Numbered from the stretch's first letter, positions 9,031 through 18,869 are shown. The stretch: 64,000 nt of DNA from Mycobacterium heckeshornense (GCF_016592155.1 NZ_AP024237.1:496001-560000); one strand, 5' to 3'. Translations and numbers: made by a program. The notes: a model not told the origin generated them from the letters alone.

Positions 9031-10725
9031 CTAAGCGCCTCCTGCACGTGATTCAGCGATATGCAACGCTGCCAGGTAGCCGAATGTCATTGCCGGACCG
9101 ATGGTTCCGCCTGGGCCGGGGTAGGTGTGTCCCATTACCGGGGCGCTGACGTTACCTGCGGCGTAGAGCCCCTCGATGACGCTGCCGTCGTCGCGCAGCG
9201 CACGACCGTGGACATCGGTGCGGATGCCGCCCTTGGTGCCCAGATCACCTGGCACCATCTTGACCGCGTAGTAGGGCGGATGTTTCAGCTCGCCCAGGCT
9301 CGGGTTGGGCTTGTTGGTGGGATCGCTGTAGTAGCGGTCGTAGGCGCTTTCCCCCCGGTGGAAGTCCTCGTCGACGCCGGTACGGGCGAATCCGTTGAAC
9401 CGTTCTACGGTGCGCACCAGCCCGTCGACATCCACGCCGATTTTCTCGGCCAGCTCTGGAATGGTATCGGCCAGCACCACAACACCGGATTCCAGCCATT
9501 TGCGTGGGATGCGTTGCCCGCCTTGCAAGCCAGCGAACAGATACCGGTCGCGGCACTGCTGGTCCATGATCATCCACGCCGGAATGTTCTCACCCGGCCC
9601 TGGGCCCTGACCCCATTTGCCGCCGTACATCCGGTGGGTGGCCTCGACATACGGCAACGCTTCGTTCATAAAGCGGTGGCCGGCCGAGTTGACGATGATC
9701 GAGCCGGGCGCGTTGCGCTCGGACAGCGCGAACCACGGCCCGTTGGGCAGCGGGATTGTCGGACCCCACCATGCGTCCTCCATTAAATCCAAAGCGGCGC
9801 CGAGCTTTTCAGCAGCCACAATTCCATCGCCGGTATTGGCGGCCGCGCCCACCGTCCAGTCGGCGTTGATCGGGGCACGCTGGTATTTGACCCGCATCTG
9901 CTCGTTGCGTTCGAATCCGCCGCAGGCCAAGATGACGCCGCGCCTCGCCTTGATCAGCCGTGGCTCCGCCGATTCGGACGCACTGGTATCGCGCACGTAC
10001 ACGCCACGCACCGCGCCGTCTTCGACATAGAGATCGGTCAAGGCCGTGTTGAGCAGTACGGGTACCCCCGCCTGCCGCAACCCGATCCGAAGCGGGGCAA
10101 CCAACGCACGACCCATCCCGACTAGATTCTTGCCAGTCGCCTTGGCCCAGAAGGTGCGGGCTGCCACTCGCATACTGCGTAAAAACCCCTTCGGGTGACG
10201 CTTCAGCAGGTTGAGTCTCACATAATCCTGTTGCATCACAACAACATTCATCGGCACCTTGCTGTACGGCGGCTCCAACCCGGGCAAATCAGGGCCGAGT
10301 TTGTTGGCGTCGAACGGTTTCGGCTCGATCGAGCGGCCACCGGGGCGGCCCCCGTCGGCCTCAGGGTAGTAGTCGGAGTAGCCCGGCACCCAGCACATCT
10401 TCAGCGGTGTGTGCTTCAGCACGAACGACAGCATCTCGGGGCCGCGTTGCAGGTAGGTGTCGATGCGCTCCGGTTCGACGACGCCTCCGATGATTCCGTG
10501 CAGGTAGCGACGGGCAGCTTCGGGGGTATCGCGGACGCCGTCGCGCTTGAGGACCTCGTTGTTGGGAATCCACACGCCGCCACCGGATCGGGCGGTCGAC
10601 CCACCGTAGTGCGGGGCCTTTTCGATGACTATTGTCGAAAGGCCACGGTGGGCGGCGGTAAGGGCGGCGACCATGCCGGCGCCGCCGCTGCCGACCACGA
10701 CGACGTCGAACTCCTGAGCTGTCAT
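9031..10725 (-). CDS. kstD: KstD, 3-ketosteroid delta1-dehydrogenase
   Basis: FAD enzyme that introduces the C1-C2 double bond into ring A of androstenedione; with KshA this triggers opening of ring B. It has 564 residues. Visible are the N-terminal dinucleotide fold VVVVGSGGAGMVAALTAAHRG, the STARSGGGVWIPNN block, the GVILACGGFERN motif, and the C-terminal GLYAAGNVSAPVMGHTYPGPGG that closes the FAD site. The ATG at 10725 (MTAQEFDVV) is chosen over an upstream ATG at 10734 that lies inside the KstR box. The box ends two bases from the start codon, so a leaderless or nearly leaderless transcript is likely. Divergent from hsaE. Confidence 0.96.
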   Translation of the reverse strand: MTAQEFDVVVVGSGGAGMVAALTAAHRGLSTIVIEKAPHYGGSTARSGGGVWIPNNEVLKRDGVRDTPEAARRYLHGIIGGVVEPERIDTYLQRGPEMLSFVLKHTPLKMCWVPGYSDYYPEADGGRPGGRSIEPKPFDANKLGPDLPGLEPPYSKVPMNVVVMQQDYVRLNLLKRHPKGFLRSMRVAARTFWAKATGKNLVGMGRALVAPLRIGLRQAGVPVLLNTALTDLYVEDGAVRGVYVRDTSASESAEPRLIKARRGVILACGGFERNEQMRVKYQRAPINADWTVGAAANTGDGIVAAEKLGAALDLMEDAWWGPTIPLPNGPWFALSERNAPGSIIVNSAGHRFMNEALPYVEATHRMYGGKWGQGPGPGENIPAWMIMDQQCRDRYLFAGLQGGQRIPRKWLESGVVVLADTIPELAEKIGVDVDGLVRTVERFNGFARTGVDEDFHRGESAYDRYYSDPTNKPNPSLGELKHPPYYAVKMVPGDLGTKGGIRTDVHGRALRDDGSVIEGLYAAGNVSAPVMGHTYPGPGGTIGPAMTFGYLAALHIAESRAGGA

Positions 10726-10726
10726 G

Positions 10727-10740
10727 TAGAACACGTTATA
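10727..10740. promoter_or_regulatory. KstR operator between kstD and hsaE
   Basis: TAGAACACGTTATA is a perfect KstR-type box. It is one base upstream of the kstD start codon and 57 bases upstream of hsaE, so it can repress both divergent operons. Confidence 0.88.
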
Positions 10741-10797
10741 GAATTGCCAGCGTCGGGCGCTACTGCCCCGGTCACACCCACGAGGGGACTTCGGTTC

Positions 10798-11583
10798 ATG
10801 CTTTCAGCCGCCATCCGCGAAGCGTTGGCCGCCGATCTGGCGAGGGCGGAGTGCAGCCGTGAGCCGATCGCCCCGTTGACGTCGGTCCACCCGCAGATTG
10901 ACGTCGTCGACGCTTACGAGATCCAGTTGATAAATATCCGTCGGCGGGTGGCCGCGGGTGCTCGGGTGGTGGGCCACAAAGTGGGGCTGTCGTCGTTGGC
11001 GATGCAGCAGATGATGGGGGTTGACGAGCCCGACTACGGGCATTTGCTCGACGAGATGCAGGTGTTCGAGCACACCCCGGTCCGGACGGCGAAGTATCTG
11101 TATCCGCGGGTCGAGGTCGAAGTCGGTTTCATCTTGGCCGCCGATCTGCCCGGCGCGGGGTGCAGCGAGGACGACGTGCTGGGTGCGACGGCCGCGTTGG
11201 TCCCGGCGATCGAGTTGATCGACACCCGGATCACCGACTGGAACATCGCGTTGTGCGACACCATCGCCGACAACGCGTCCTCGGCCGGCTTTGTGCTCGG
11301 CGGGCAGCGGGTGGCGCCCGTTGACGTCGACATCACCGGCGTCGAAGCGGTGCTGGCGCGCAACGGTGAGGTGGTGGCCAAGGGTCGCAGCGACGCCGTG
11401 CTGGGCAATCCGGTCACGGCCGTGGCATGGCTGGCCCGCAAGGTGGAAAGCTTCGGTGTACGGCTGCGAGCAGGTGACATCGTGTTGCCCGGCTCGTGTA
11501 CCCGGGCCGTCGACGCCCGGCCCGGCGATACGTTCGTCGCGGAGTTCGACGGCCTGGGGTCGGTGCGGTTGTCGTTCGAGTAG
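10798..11583 (+). CDS. hsaE: HsaE, 2-hydroxyhexa-2,4-dienoate hydratase
   Basis: A 261-residue member of the 2-keto-4-pentenoate hydratase family that hydrates the C6 fragment of rings A/B to 4-hydroxy-2-oxohexanoate. Family signatures include [27 protein letters not shown], the metal-binding region [12 protein letters not shown] (Glu residues), and [18 protein letters not shown] at the C-terminus. ATG 10798 starts the recognisable protein; a long upstream extension in the same frame is antisense to kstD and is rejected. First gene of hsaE-hsaG-hsaF. Confidence 0.94.
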   Translation: MLSAAIREALAADLARAECSREPIAPLTSVHPQIDVVDAYEIQLINIRRRVAAGARVVGHKVGLSSLAMQQMMGVDEPDYGHLLDEMQVFEHTPVRTAKYLYPRVEVEVGFILAADLPGAGCSEDDVLGATAALVPAIELIDTRITDWNIALCDTIADNASSAGFVLGGQRVAPVDVDITGVEAVLARNGEVVAKGRSDAVLGNPVTAVAWLARKVESFGVRLRAGDIVLPGSCTRAVDARPGDTFVAEFDGLGSVRLSFE

Positions 11584-11593
11584 AGGAGCGTTC

Positions 11594-12508
11594 ATGCCAT
11601 CCAAAGCCTCGGTCGCGATCGTCGGGTCGGGCAACATCAGCACCGACCTGCTCTACAAACTGCTGCGCTCGCAGTGGCTGGAGCCGCGCTGGATGGTGGG
11701 CATCGACCCGGAGTCCGAGGGACTGGCCCGCGCCCGCAAGCTGGGTTTGGAGACTACCCATGAGGGCATCGACTGGCTGCTGGCCCAGCCGGAGAAACCG
11801 GACCTGTTGTTCGAGGCCACCAGCGCCTACGTGCACAAGGCGGCCGCACCCAAATACGCCGAGGCCGGGATCCGGGCCATCGATTTGACGCCCGCCGCGG
11901 TCGGCCCGGCCGTGATTCCGCCGGCGAATCTGCGCGAGCACCTCGATGCGCCGAACGTCAACATGATTACCTGCGGCGGGCAGGCCACGATCCCGATCGT
12001 GTACGCGGTGTCACGCGTCGTCCAAGTGCCCTACGCGGAGATCGTTGCTTCGGTTGCTTCGGTGTCGGCCGGGCCGGGCACCCGGGCCAACATCGACGAG
12101 TTCACCAAGACCACCGCCCGCGGTGTGGAGACCATTGGCGGCGCGCAGCGCGGCAAGGCGATCATCATCCTGAATCCGGCTGAGCCGCCGATGATTATGC
12201 GTGACACCATCTTCTGCGCCATCCCCGAGGACGCCGACCGCGACGCGATCGCCAAATCCATCCACCAGGTCGTCGATGAGGTGCAGACCTACGTGCCGGG
12301 ATACCGGCTGCTCAACGAGCCGCAGTTCGACGAGCCGTCGTTGAATTCGGGTGGCCGGGCAGTGGTCACGACCTTCATCGAGGTCGAGGGCGCCGGCGAT
12401 TACCTGCCGCCGTATGCGGGCAATCTGGACATCATGACCGCGGCGGCGACCAAGGTCGGCGAGGAGATCGCCAAGGAAACGCTGTCGGTTGCAGGAGGCA
12501 CGCGATGA
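11594..12508 (+). CDS. hsaG: HsaG, acylating propionaldehyde/acetaldehyde dehydrogenase
   Basis: Converts the aldehyde (propanal) released by HsaF to propionyl-CoA with NAD and CoA. It has 304 residues: Rossmann start [20 protein letters not shown], catalytic Cys127 in [12 protein letters not shown], and the [18 protein letters not shown] block. AGGAG at 11584-11588 is placed five bases before the ATG. The 3' end overlaps hsaF by four bases, as expected for enzymes that channel the aldehyde. Confidence 0.95.
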   Translation: MPSKASVAIVGSGNISTDLLYKLLRSQWLEPRWMVGIDPESEGLARARKLGLETTHEGIDWLLAQPEKPDLLFEATSAYVHKAAAPKYAEAGIRAIDLTPAAVGPAVIPPANLREHLDAPNVNMITCGGQATIPIVYAVSRVVQVPYAEIVASVASVSAGPGTRANIDEFTKTTARGVETIGGAQRGKAIIILNPAEPPMIMRDTIFCAIPEDADRDAIAKSIHQVVDEVQTYVPGYRLLNEPQFDEPSLNSGGRAVVTTFIEVEGAGDYLPPYAGNLDIMTAAATKVGEEIAKETLSVAGGTR

Positions 12509-13542
12509 CTATCTGGGACGTCCGGATCACCGACACCTCGCTGCGGGACGGGTCGCACCACAAACGCCACCAGTTCAGCAAAGACGAAGTCCGCGCTATC
12601 GTGGCGGCGCTGGACGCGGCCGGGGTTCCGGTGATCGAGGTGACCCACGGTGACGGCCTGGGCGGGTCGTCGTTCAACTACGGGTTCTCCAAGGTTCCCG
12701 AGCAAGAGCTGATCAAGCTGGCCGCCGACACCGCCAAAGACGCCAGGATCGCGTTTTTGATGCTGCCCGGGGTGGGCACCAAAGACGACATCAAAGAAGC
12801 CCAGGACAACGGCGGGTCGATCTGCCGGATTGCCACCCATTGCACCGAGGCCGACGTGTCGATCCAGCATTTCGGGCTGGCCCGAGAGCTTGGCCTGGAA
12901 ACGGTCGGGTTTTTGATGATGGCCCACACCATTCCGCCGGAGAAACTGGCCGCGCAGGCCCGGATCATGGCCGACGCGGGCTGTCAGTGCGTCTACGTCG
13001 TCGACTCGGCCGGCGCGCTGGTGCTCGAAGGCGTGCGCGACCGGGTTGCGGCGCTGGTAGCCGAACTTGGCGAGGACGCCCAGGTGGGCTTTCACGGGCA
13101 TGAAAACCTCGGCCTCGGGGTCGCCAACTCGGTGGAGGCCGTGCGTGCGGGGGCCAAGCAGATCGACGGGTCGTGCCGGCGCTTCGGGGCGGGGGCGGGC
13201 AACGCTCCGGTCGAGGCGCTGATCGGGGTGTTCGACAAGATCGGCGTGAAAACCGGCATCGACTTCTTCGAGATCGCCGATGCCGCCGAAGACGTGGTGC
13301 GCCCGGCCATGCCGGCCGAATGCCTGCTCGACCGCAACGCGCTGATCATGGGCTACGCCGGGGTCTACTCCAGCTTCCTCAAGCATGCCGTGCGCCAGGC
13401 CGAGCGCTACGACGTGCCCGCATCGGCGCTGCTGTACCGGGCCGGCCAGCGCAAACTCATCGGCGGCCAAGAAGACCAGCTCATCGACATCGCGCTGGAA
13501 ATCAAGCGCGAACAGGAGCAGGGTCAGGTCGTCACGCACTGA
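12505..13542 (+). CDS. hsaF: HsaF, 4-hydroxy-2-oxohexanoate aldolase
   Basis: DmpG-type class II aldolase of 345 residues that cleaves 4-hydroxy-2-oxohexanoate to pyruvate and propanal. The N-terminal [16 protein letters not shown] holds the RDG metal/substrate motif; the TIM-barrel metal pair is in [16 protein letters not shown]. The C-terminal helical part ([21 protein letters not shown]) is the segment that interacts with the dehydrogenase. ATG overlaps the hsaG stop. Last gene of the operon. Confidence 0.95.
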   Translation: MTIWDVRITDTSLRDGSHHKRHQFSKDEVRAIVAALDAAGVPVIEVTHGDGLGGSSFNYGFSKVPEQELIKLAADTAKDARIAFLMLPGVGTKDDIKEAQDNGGSICRIATHCTEADVSIQHFGLARELGLETVGFLMMAHTIPPEKLAAQARIMADAGCQCVYVVDSAGALVLEGVRDRVAALVAELGEDAQVGFHGHENLGLGVANSVEAVRAGAKQIDGSCRRFGAGAGNAPVEALIGVFDKIGVKTGIDFFEIADAAEDVVRPAMPAECLLDRNALIMGYAGVYSSFLKHAVRQAERYDVPASALLYRAGQRKLIGGQEDQLIDIALEIKREQEQGQVVTH

Positions 13543-13615
13543 ACTGCGCGCAACTGCCGCTCCTGACAAATCGCACGCACGGGCCGCGCAAAGGTCGCGC
13601 GAGTAACCTTGCCGC

Positions 13616-13924
13616 ATGAGCACATCCAAGACAGTCGGCGCTCGTCGCAGCGGGTATAGCTTGCTTGCGGGCGGGCTACTAACCGCGACCGCCGCGACGG
13701 TGATCGCGCTGCCCCTGGCGGGCACGGCCACCGCAGATCCGCAGTGCGACCAGACCGTCGGCGACTCTATTGACCAGTACCTGCAAAAGCACCCTGACCT
13801 CCACCAACAGCTGCAAGCCAGGGCGCAAGCGGAGGGCAACAACGGCAGCATCATCGACTACCTGAACCGGCATCCGGATGTGCGGCAGCATTTGATCGAC
13901 CTATCGCAGCAATGCGCACCGTAG
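13616..13924 (+). CDS. Hemophore-related secreted protein (Rv0203-like family)
   Basis: A 102-residue protein with a clear signal peptide: basic MSTSKTVGARRSG, a hydrophobic stretch at residues 14-35, and a likely cleavage after ALA-type TATA40. The mature part is small and helical with two Cys (44 and 100), Q/H-rich helices and repeated HPD motifs (KHPDLHQQL, RHPDVRQHL), as in mycobacterial hemophore-like proteins. It lies between hsaF and the Rv3531c-like gene, where I recall PPE genes in M. tuberculosis. Heme binding is inferred from the family, not shown. No KstR box precedes it directly. Confidence 0.72.
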   Translation: MSTSKTVGARRSGYSLLAGGLLTATAATVIALPLAGTATADPQCDQTVGDSIDQYLQKHPDLHQQLQARAQAEGNNGSIIDYLNRHPDVRQHLIDLSQQCAP

Positions 13925-13988
13925 TGAGCGGGCGTCGTCGTTGATCCTCGCGCACGACGCGCGAGGATGTTCGCCATTGACTCAAAAT

Positions 13989-14002
13989 AGGAACACGTTC
14001 TA
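13989..14002. promoter_or_regulatory. KstR operator (one mismatch) upstream of the Rv3531c-like operon
   Basis: AGGAACACGTTCTA matches TNNAACNNGTTNNA except for the first base. It ends ten bases before the GTG at 14013, a spacing similar to other boxes here. Likely functional because the downstream three-gene operon belongs to the sterol cluster. Confidence 0.7.
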
Positions 14003-14012
14003 GCGTCTAGTC

Positions 14013-15152
14013 GTGTCCGATGCGTCCTTTTCTGAGCCGCTGGTTTCCGCGATCGTCGAGGCAGAGAAACTCGTCGCCGCCGCTCCTCACATCGAGACCG
14101 AAGCCGACCTGCTCGAAGGATTGCAATATTTGGCCGGCTGCATCGAAGCCTGCACGCACATGGCATTCAACTACGAGCGCGACCACCCGTTCCTGCTGTC
14201 GGGAACCGGGCCCTTCACCAAGATGGGCCTGGACAACCCGGACACCCTCTATTTCGGCACCCGCGTGCTTCCCGACCACGACTATGTCGTCACCGGCCGG
14301 CGCGGCACGACCACCGATTTGAGCTTTCAGCTGCTCGGCGGCGAATACACTGACAACAATGTGCCGGCCAGCCAGGTGGCGTTCGACGACCGCGAACTCG
14401 AGATCGCCGAGGACGGCAGCTTCGAGTGGCGACTGCGCCCAGCCACTGCCGGGCAACTGGTGATCCGCGAGGTGTACGGCGACTGGTCCCAACAGCGGGG
14501 GACGCTGGCGATCTCGCGACTCGACACCGTCGGCACCGCACCGCCGCCGCTGAGCCGCGCAACGCTGGAAAAGCGTTATGCCACAGCAGGAAAGCAGTTG
14601 GTTCAACGGGTGAAGGCGTGGCTGCAATTCCCGCAGTGGTTCTACCTCAACATCCCGGTTAATACCATGGTGCCGCCCCGCCTGACGCCGGGTGGGCTGG
14701 CTACCCAGTACTCCTCGGCCGGGCATTTCGAGTTGTCGGCCGATCAGGCGCTGATCATTACGGTGCCGGTCAGCGACGCGCCCTATCTGGGCTTCCAGCT
14801 GGGCAGCATGTGGTACATCTCGCTGGACTACATCAACCATCAGACGTCGCTGAACGCCACTCAGGCCCAAGCTGATCCGGACGGCAAGATCCGCATCGTG
14901 GTCGCCGGCCAGAATCCCGGCGTTACCAACTGGGTGGAGACGCTCGGTCACCGGCGCGGCTTTCTGCAGTTTCGGTGGCAACGAGTGTCACGCGCGCTCA
15001 CCGAGGCCGACGGGCCCACCGTCGAACTCGTTGACTTCGACACGATTCCTGCCGCGCTGCCGTATTACGAGCACAACAAGATTTCCCAAGATGACTGGCG
15101 CGCACGAATAGCTCTGCGCCAAAGACAAATTGCCAACCGGATGCTGGGGTAG
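14013..15152 (+). CDS. Conserved protein of the sterol cluster, Rv3531c-like
   Basis: A 379-residue protein of unknown biochemical role conserved in the KstR regulon (Rv3531c position). No transmembrane segment, signal peptide or nucleotide-binding motif is evident. The middle part (TTDLSFQLLGGEYTDNNVPASQ, WFYLNIPVNTMVPPRLTPGG) is mostly beta-like, and the C-terminus reads NKISQDDWRARIALRQRQIANRML. GTG 14013 lacks a ribosome site and sits ten bases after the KstR-like box, suggesting leaderless translation. It is followed two bases later by an SDR gene and then a sulfotransferase-like gene. Confidence 0.82.
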   Translation: MSDASFSEPLVSAIVEAEKLVAAAPHIETEADLLEGLQYLAGCIEACTHMAFNYERDHPFLLSGTGPFTKMGLDNPDTLYFGTRVLPDHDYVVTGRRGTTTDLSFQLLGGEYTDNNVPASQVAFDDRELEIAEDGSFEWRLRPATAGQLVIREVYGDWSQQRGTLAISRLDTVGTAPPPLSRATLEKRYATAGKQLVQRVKAWLQFPQWFYLNIPVNTMVPPRLTPGGLATQYSSAGHFELSADQALIITVPVSDAPYLGFQLGSMWYISLDYINHQTSLNATQAQADPDGKIRIVVAGQNPGVTNWVETLGHRRGFLQFRWQRVSRALTEADGPTVELVDFDTIPAALPYYEHNKISQDDWRARIALRQRQIANRMLG

Positions 15153-15154
15153 CC

Positions 15155-15937
15155 ATGGCCGGATTGCTTGACGGCAAGGTAGTGGTGATCAGCGGTGTAG
15201 GGCCCGCACTGGGCAGCACGCTGGCTCGCCGATGCGCGCACGACGGCGCGGATCTGGTGCTGGCGGCCCGCACCGCCGAACGCCTGGACGACGTCGCTAA
15301 GCAGATCACCGACACCGGGCGCCGTGCGGTGGCGGTCGCGACCGACATCACCGACGACGAGCAGGTGGCCAACCTCGTCGACTCTACAATGGCGGCCTAC
15401 GGCAAGGTCGACGTGCTGATCAACAACGCGTTCCGGGTGCCGTCGATGAAACCTTTGGCCGACACCACATTCCAGCATATCCGGGACGCGATCGAGCTCA
15501 CGGTGCTGGGTGCGCTGCGGCTCAGCCAGGGCTTTACGCCTGCGCTGGCAGAGTCCAAAGGTGCGATTGTCAACGTCAACTCTATGGTGATCCGGCACTC
15601 TCAGCCGAAGTATGGCGCCTACAAGATGGCCAAGTCAGCGTTGCTGGCGATGTCGCAGTCGCTGGCCAGCGAACTAGGCGAGCAAGGCATTCGCGTCAAT
15701 TCTGTTGCACCGGGCTATATCTGGGGACAGACACTGAAAAGTTACTTCGAGCATCAGGCTGGCAAGTACGGCACGACAGTGGAGGAGATCTACACCGCCA
15801 CAGCTGCGAATTCCGACCTCAAGCGGCTACCGACCGAGGACGAAGTCGCCTCGGCCATCATATTTTTGGCGAGCGACCTGGCCAGCGGCATTACCGGCCA
15901 GACCCTGGACGTCAACTGCGGAGAGTACAAGGCGTGA
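15155..15937 (+). CDS. Short-chain dehydrogenase/reductase, Rv3530c-like
   Basis: Classical SDR of 260 residues: cofactor motif VISGVGPALGSTLARRCA (a variant of TGxxxGxG with SGVGPALG), the NNAF motif at about residues 91-94, catalytic Ser/Tyr/Lys in VNSMVIRHSQPKYGAYKMAKSA, and the C-terminal DLASGITGQTLDVNCG. The substrate is presumably a hydroxylated sterol or its CoA ester, since the gene is cotranscribed with the Rv3531c-like and sulfotransferase-like genes. It overlaps the next gene by four bases. Confidence 0.88.
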   Translation: MAGLLDGKVVVISGVGPALGSTLARRCAHDGADLVLAARTAERLDDVAKQITDTGRRAVAVATDITDDEQVANLVDSTMAAYGKVDVLINNAFRVPSMKPLADTTFQHIRDAIELTVLGALRLSQGFTPALAESKGAIVNVNSMVIRHSQPKYGAYKMAKSALLAMSQSLASELGEQGIRVNSVAPGYIWGQTLKSYFEHQAGKYGTTVEEIYTATAANSDLKRLPTEDEVASAIIFLASDLASGITGQTLDVNCGEYKA

Positions 15938-17079
15938 CCGAGCGCACCGATGTCGGCACGGTCGAGGAACTGCACGAGTCGGCCACCAAGGTCACCGGGT
16001 TGGACGATTTCGGCAGCGACGACGACAACTACCGTGAAGCGCTAGCCGTCTTGCTCGACTCGTACCGCCGCGAGGCGGACCTGACGCCGTTGGGCAGCAA
16101 GATGAACCGGTTCTTCCTGCGTGGTGCGCTGGTGGCGCGGTTGTTGTCCGAGGCGGCCTGGAAACAGTACCCCGAGCACGCCGACGTCGTCATCGAGCGG
16201 CCGATCTTTGTCACCGGGTTGGTGCGCACCGGGACCACGGCGCTGCACCGGCTGCTGGGCGCCGATCCGGCCCATCAGGGTTTACAGATGTGGTTGACCG
16301 AGTACCCGCAGCCCCGCCCGCCACGCGAAACCTGGGAATCTAACCCGGTCCATCGGGAAATTGACGCGCGGTTCACCCGGCATCATCAGGAGAATCCGGA
16401 ATACACCGGGCTGCATTTCATGGCCGCTGACGAACTCGAGGAATGCTGGCAGCTGCTGCGGCAGTCGTTTCATTCGGTGTCCTATGAAACCTTGGCGCAC
16501 ATACCGACTTATGCGCAATGGCTGTCGCAGCAGGACTGGACACCCGCGTACCAGAGGCACCGTAAAAACCTTCAGCTGATCGGGCTCAACGACGCCGCCA
16601 AGCGGTGGGTGTTGAAAAACCCCAGCCATTTGTTCGCTCTTGACGCCCTCATGGCGACCTATCCCGACGCGCTGGTGATCCAGACACATCGGCCGGTCGA
16701 GACGATCATGGCCTCGATGTGCTCGTTGGCGCAGCACACGACCGAGGGCTGGTCAAACACGTTCGTGGGCGCACAGATTGGCTACGACGCAATGGAAACC
16801 TGGTCGCGGGGCCTGCAGCGTTTCAACGCCGAACGCGCCAAATACAATCCGGCTCAGTTCTACGACGTCGACTACGCCGATTTCGTGGCCGACCCGATTG
16901 GTACCGTACAGGCGATCTATCGTCACTTCGGGCTGAGGCTCACCGACGAGGCGCTGGCTGCCATGAAAAAGGCCCACGCCGAAAGCCAAACCGGCCCCCG
17001 CGCCCCTAAACACAGGTATTCGCTTGCCGATTACGGGTTGACGGCAGAGTCGGTCAAGGAAAAGTTCGCCGGGCTCTGA
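15934..17079 (+). CDS. Sulfotransferase-family protein, Rv3529c-like
   Basis: A 381-residue protein with the PAPS-binding loop PIFVTGLVRTGTTALHRLLGADP at about residues 90-112, the LKNPSH block (3'-phosphate region), and a DALVIQTHRPVETIMAS segment, as in the Stf3-like sulfotransferases of actinobacteria. It could modify a sterol hydroxyl, but no substrate is known to me. ATG/GTG overlap with the SDR stop indicates an operon. The C-terminus (HRYSLADYGLTAESVKEKF) matches the family. Convergent with the Rv3527-like gene seven bases away; no strong terminator is visible. Confidence 0.85.
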   Translation: MTERTDVGTVEELHESATKVTGLDDFGSDDDNYREALAVLLDSYRREADLTPLGSKMNRFFLRGALVARLLSEAAWKQYPEHADVVIERPIFVTGLVRTGTTALHRLLGADPAHQGLQMWLTEYPQPRPPRETWESNPVHREIDARFTRHHQENPEYTGLHFMAADELEECWQLLRQSFHSVSYETLAHIPTYAQWLSQQDWTPAYQRHRKNLQLIGLNDAAKRWVLKNPSHLFALDALMATYPDALVIQTHRPVETIMASMCSLAQHTTEGWSNTFVGAQIGYDAMETWSRGLQRFNAERAKYNPAQFYDVDYADFVADPIGTVQAIYRHFGLRLTDEALAAMKKAHAESQTGPRAPKHRYSLADYGLTAESVKEKFAGL

Positions 17080-17086
17080 CGGGTCC

Positions 17087-17560
17087 CTATCCGTTGCAGT
17101 CCTCGCCATCGCACGGAGGCGGTGTGGACGGCGCCGGCTCCAGAATGCCTTCAGCGATCGCATGATCGATGCTGTCGGCCAGCTTCGGGCAGGTGGGAAT
17201 GCGTGCGGTGTCGCCACCGGCTTCCCGTACTTGTGCGAAGAAGGCACAGCCCCGGGTGCCTTCGGAAGTCCATTGCACCGAGGTATGTCCTGGCCCCAGC
17301 TTGCGGACCAGCACCGAGACATGGCAGAACCGGCAGTCAACCGGTTGTAGGCCCCAACTGAGGTATCGATCCCTCTCGCGTTGGGTCGCCTCACGCAGCG
17401 CGTCGGCGCGGTGCGGCTCCAAAACCGGTGCGGGCGGTGCTGAGGCGCGCTGCCCCGGCTGACGCGGCGGTCCGCCGTCGCGGTGAGCGCCATGCAGTGC
17501 CAGCATCGATCGAGCCAGCTGGTCGACGTCTGGGATGCTCGGATCTTTGTGCGAGCTCAT
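17087..17560 (-). CDS. Conserved protein downstream of kshA, Rv3527-like
   Basis: A 157-residue protein of unknown function. The central part contains several Cys and His (VDCRFCHVSVLV, TRGCAFF, PTCPK), which could bind metal, and the C-terminus ends in a Pro/Cys-rich tail (PPPCDGEDCNG). Its ATG overlaps the kshA stop (ATGA), so it is translationally coupled to the steroid hydroxylase. Known from the same position in M. tuberculosis; function not established. Confidence 0.82.
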   Translation of the reverse strand: MSSHKDPSIPDVDQLARSMLALHGAHRDGGPPRQPGQRASAPPAPVLEPHRADALREATQRERDRYLSWGLQPVDCRFCHVSVLVRKLGPGHTSVQWTSEGTRGCAFFAQVREAGGDTARIPTCPKLADSIDHAIAEGILEPAPSTPPPCDGEDCNG

Positions 17561-18714
17561 CGTGACGGTTGGGCAGCCTGTCCTTCTGCTTCGGCCCGGC
17601 GCCGCAGGTTCTCTTCGACCTCTTTGTGCCAGAACTCGTTTGCTTTCGTGGTGTCCACCTCGATCTCGAACCGGTCGGTCATCTCCGGGGTGACATCGGC
17701 GGCGTCGACATAAAACTGCTCATACCAGCGCCGCAACTGATACACCGCGCCGTCCTCCTCGACCAGCAGCGGATTGTCGATGCGCGCCTTGTTCTTCCAG
17801 ATCTCGACGTCCTGCAAAAACCCCTTGCTGACTCCGACCGTGAACGCGTCGGCGAGCTTGTTGGTCATCTCTTCGTCCATGCCCTTGGGTTTTTGGACGA
17901 TGACGCCCCATTGCAGCATGAACGAGTTCTGCGTGACGGGGTAGTGGCAGTTGATCAGGATTGACTCGGCCTGGTAGCCGCCGTAGTTGTTGTGCAACCA
18001 GTTGATCATGAACGACGGCCCGAAATACGAAGCTTCCGAATCCAATATCTGCTCGCCGGTGTAGCTGGAGCCACCCAGATCGACATCCGGGCGGCCAACG
18101 GTGCGCAGGTACTGCGAGGCCACGTGGCCCTCGAAGACGTTCTTGAAATACGTCGGGAACCCGAAGTGGATGTAGAAGAAGTGCGCCATATCGACGACGT
18201 TGTCGATGATATCGCGGCAATTCGACGGGATCAGCTCGCGATTCCAGCGCCAGTCTGTCCACTCGTCGCTGGCCCACTCCGGGATTTCCGGGATGCGGAC
18301 TTCCGGTGGCGGCGGGTTGCCCTCCACGTCGTGCCAGACAAACAACAGGCCGCTGCGCACATCGGTGGTCCACGATCGGGTGCGGGCCATGCGTGGCGTG
18401 CGCTTGGCGTAGGGCACGAGTTTGCAGCGCCCGTCGCCGCCCCAGCGCCAGTCGTGGAACGGGCAGGCGATCTCATCACCCTTGATGGTGCCCTGGGTGA
18501 GGTCACCGCCCATGTGGCGGCAGTAGCCGTCCAGCACGTGCAGATCGCCGTGCGAGTCGGCGAACACGACAAGCTTGGTACCGAACGCCTCGATCGCGTG
18601 CGGTTCGCCGTCTGAGAACTCCGCGACAGGTCCCAGGCAGTGCCAACCACGGGCGTACCTGGTCGGCAGGGCGCCGGAATCGATGTCGCGGACGCCGACA
18701 CTGTCGGTACTCAC
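17557..18714 (-). CDS. kshA: KshA, 3-ketosteroid 9-alpha-hydroxylase oxygenase
   Basis: Rieske-type oxygenase (385 residues) that hydroxylates C9 of 3-ketosteroids; after the KstD step ring B opens. The Rieske [2Fe-2S] ligands are Cys65, His67, Cys84 and His87 in YCRHMGGDLTQG and CPFHDWRWGG. The mononuclear iron site lies in NCRDIIDNVVDMAHFFYIHFG. It needs a separate reductase (KshB), which is outside this window unless the KshB-like protein at 35880-36911 can serve. A perfect KstR box lies 29 bases upstream. Confidence 0.96.
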   Translation of the reverse strand: MSTDSVGVRDIDSGALPTRYARGWHCLGPVAEFSDGEPHAIEAFGTKLVVFADSHGDLHVLDGYCRHMGGDLTQGTIKGDEIACPFHDWRWGGDGRCKLVPYAKRTPRMARTRSWTTDVRSGLLFVWHDVEGNPPPPEVRIPEIPEWASDEWTDWRWNRELIPSNCRDIIDNVVDMAHFFYIHFGFPTYFKNVFEGHVASQYLRTVGRPDVDLGGSSYTGEQILDSEASYFGPSFMINWLHNNYGGYQAESILINCHYPVTQNSFMLQWGVIVQKPKGMDEEMTNKLADAFTVGVSKGFLQDVEIWKNKARIDNPLLVEEDGAVYQLRRWYEQFYVDAADVTPEMTDRFEIEVDTTKANEFWHKEVEENLRRRAEAEGQAAQPSR

Positions 18715-18742
18715 CTGTCACCTCCCACTCGATGCCCCTAAC

Positions 18743-18756
18743 TAGAACACGTTACA
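18743..18756. promoter_or_regulatory. KstR operator upstream of kshA
   Basis: TAGAACACGTTACA is a perfect KstR-type box in the 155-base gap between kshA and the ketosteroid-isomerase-like gene. It is oriented to control kshA and its small downstream partner. The rest of the gap shows nothing else I can assign. Confidence 0.86.
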
Positions 18757-18869
18757 GTTTTTCCCGTCGATCGTGCAACGACGCTGGGCGAGGGGTGGGC
18801 GAAGCAGACGCTGAGCCACCCATTTCGCACGAAATGGCCGCCTCAGCGTGCCTAAGCGCTGCTCGACGT

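Noticed and set aside
10195..10797. N-terminal extension of hsaE
   Set aside because: Antisense to kstD and not part of the hydratase family; ATG 10798 gives the expected protein.
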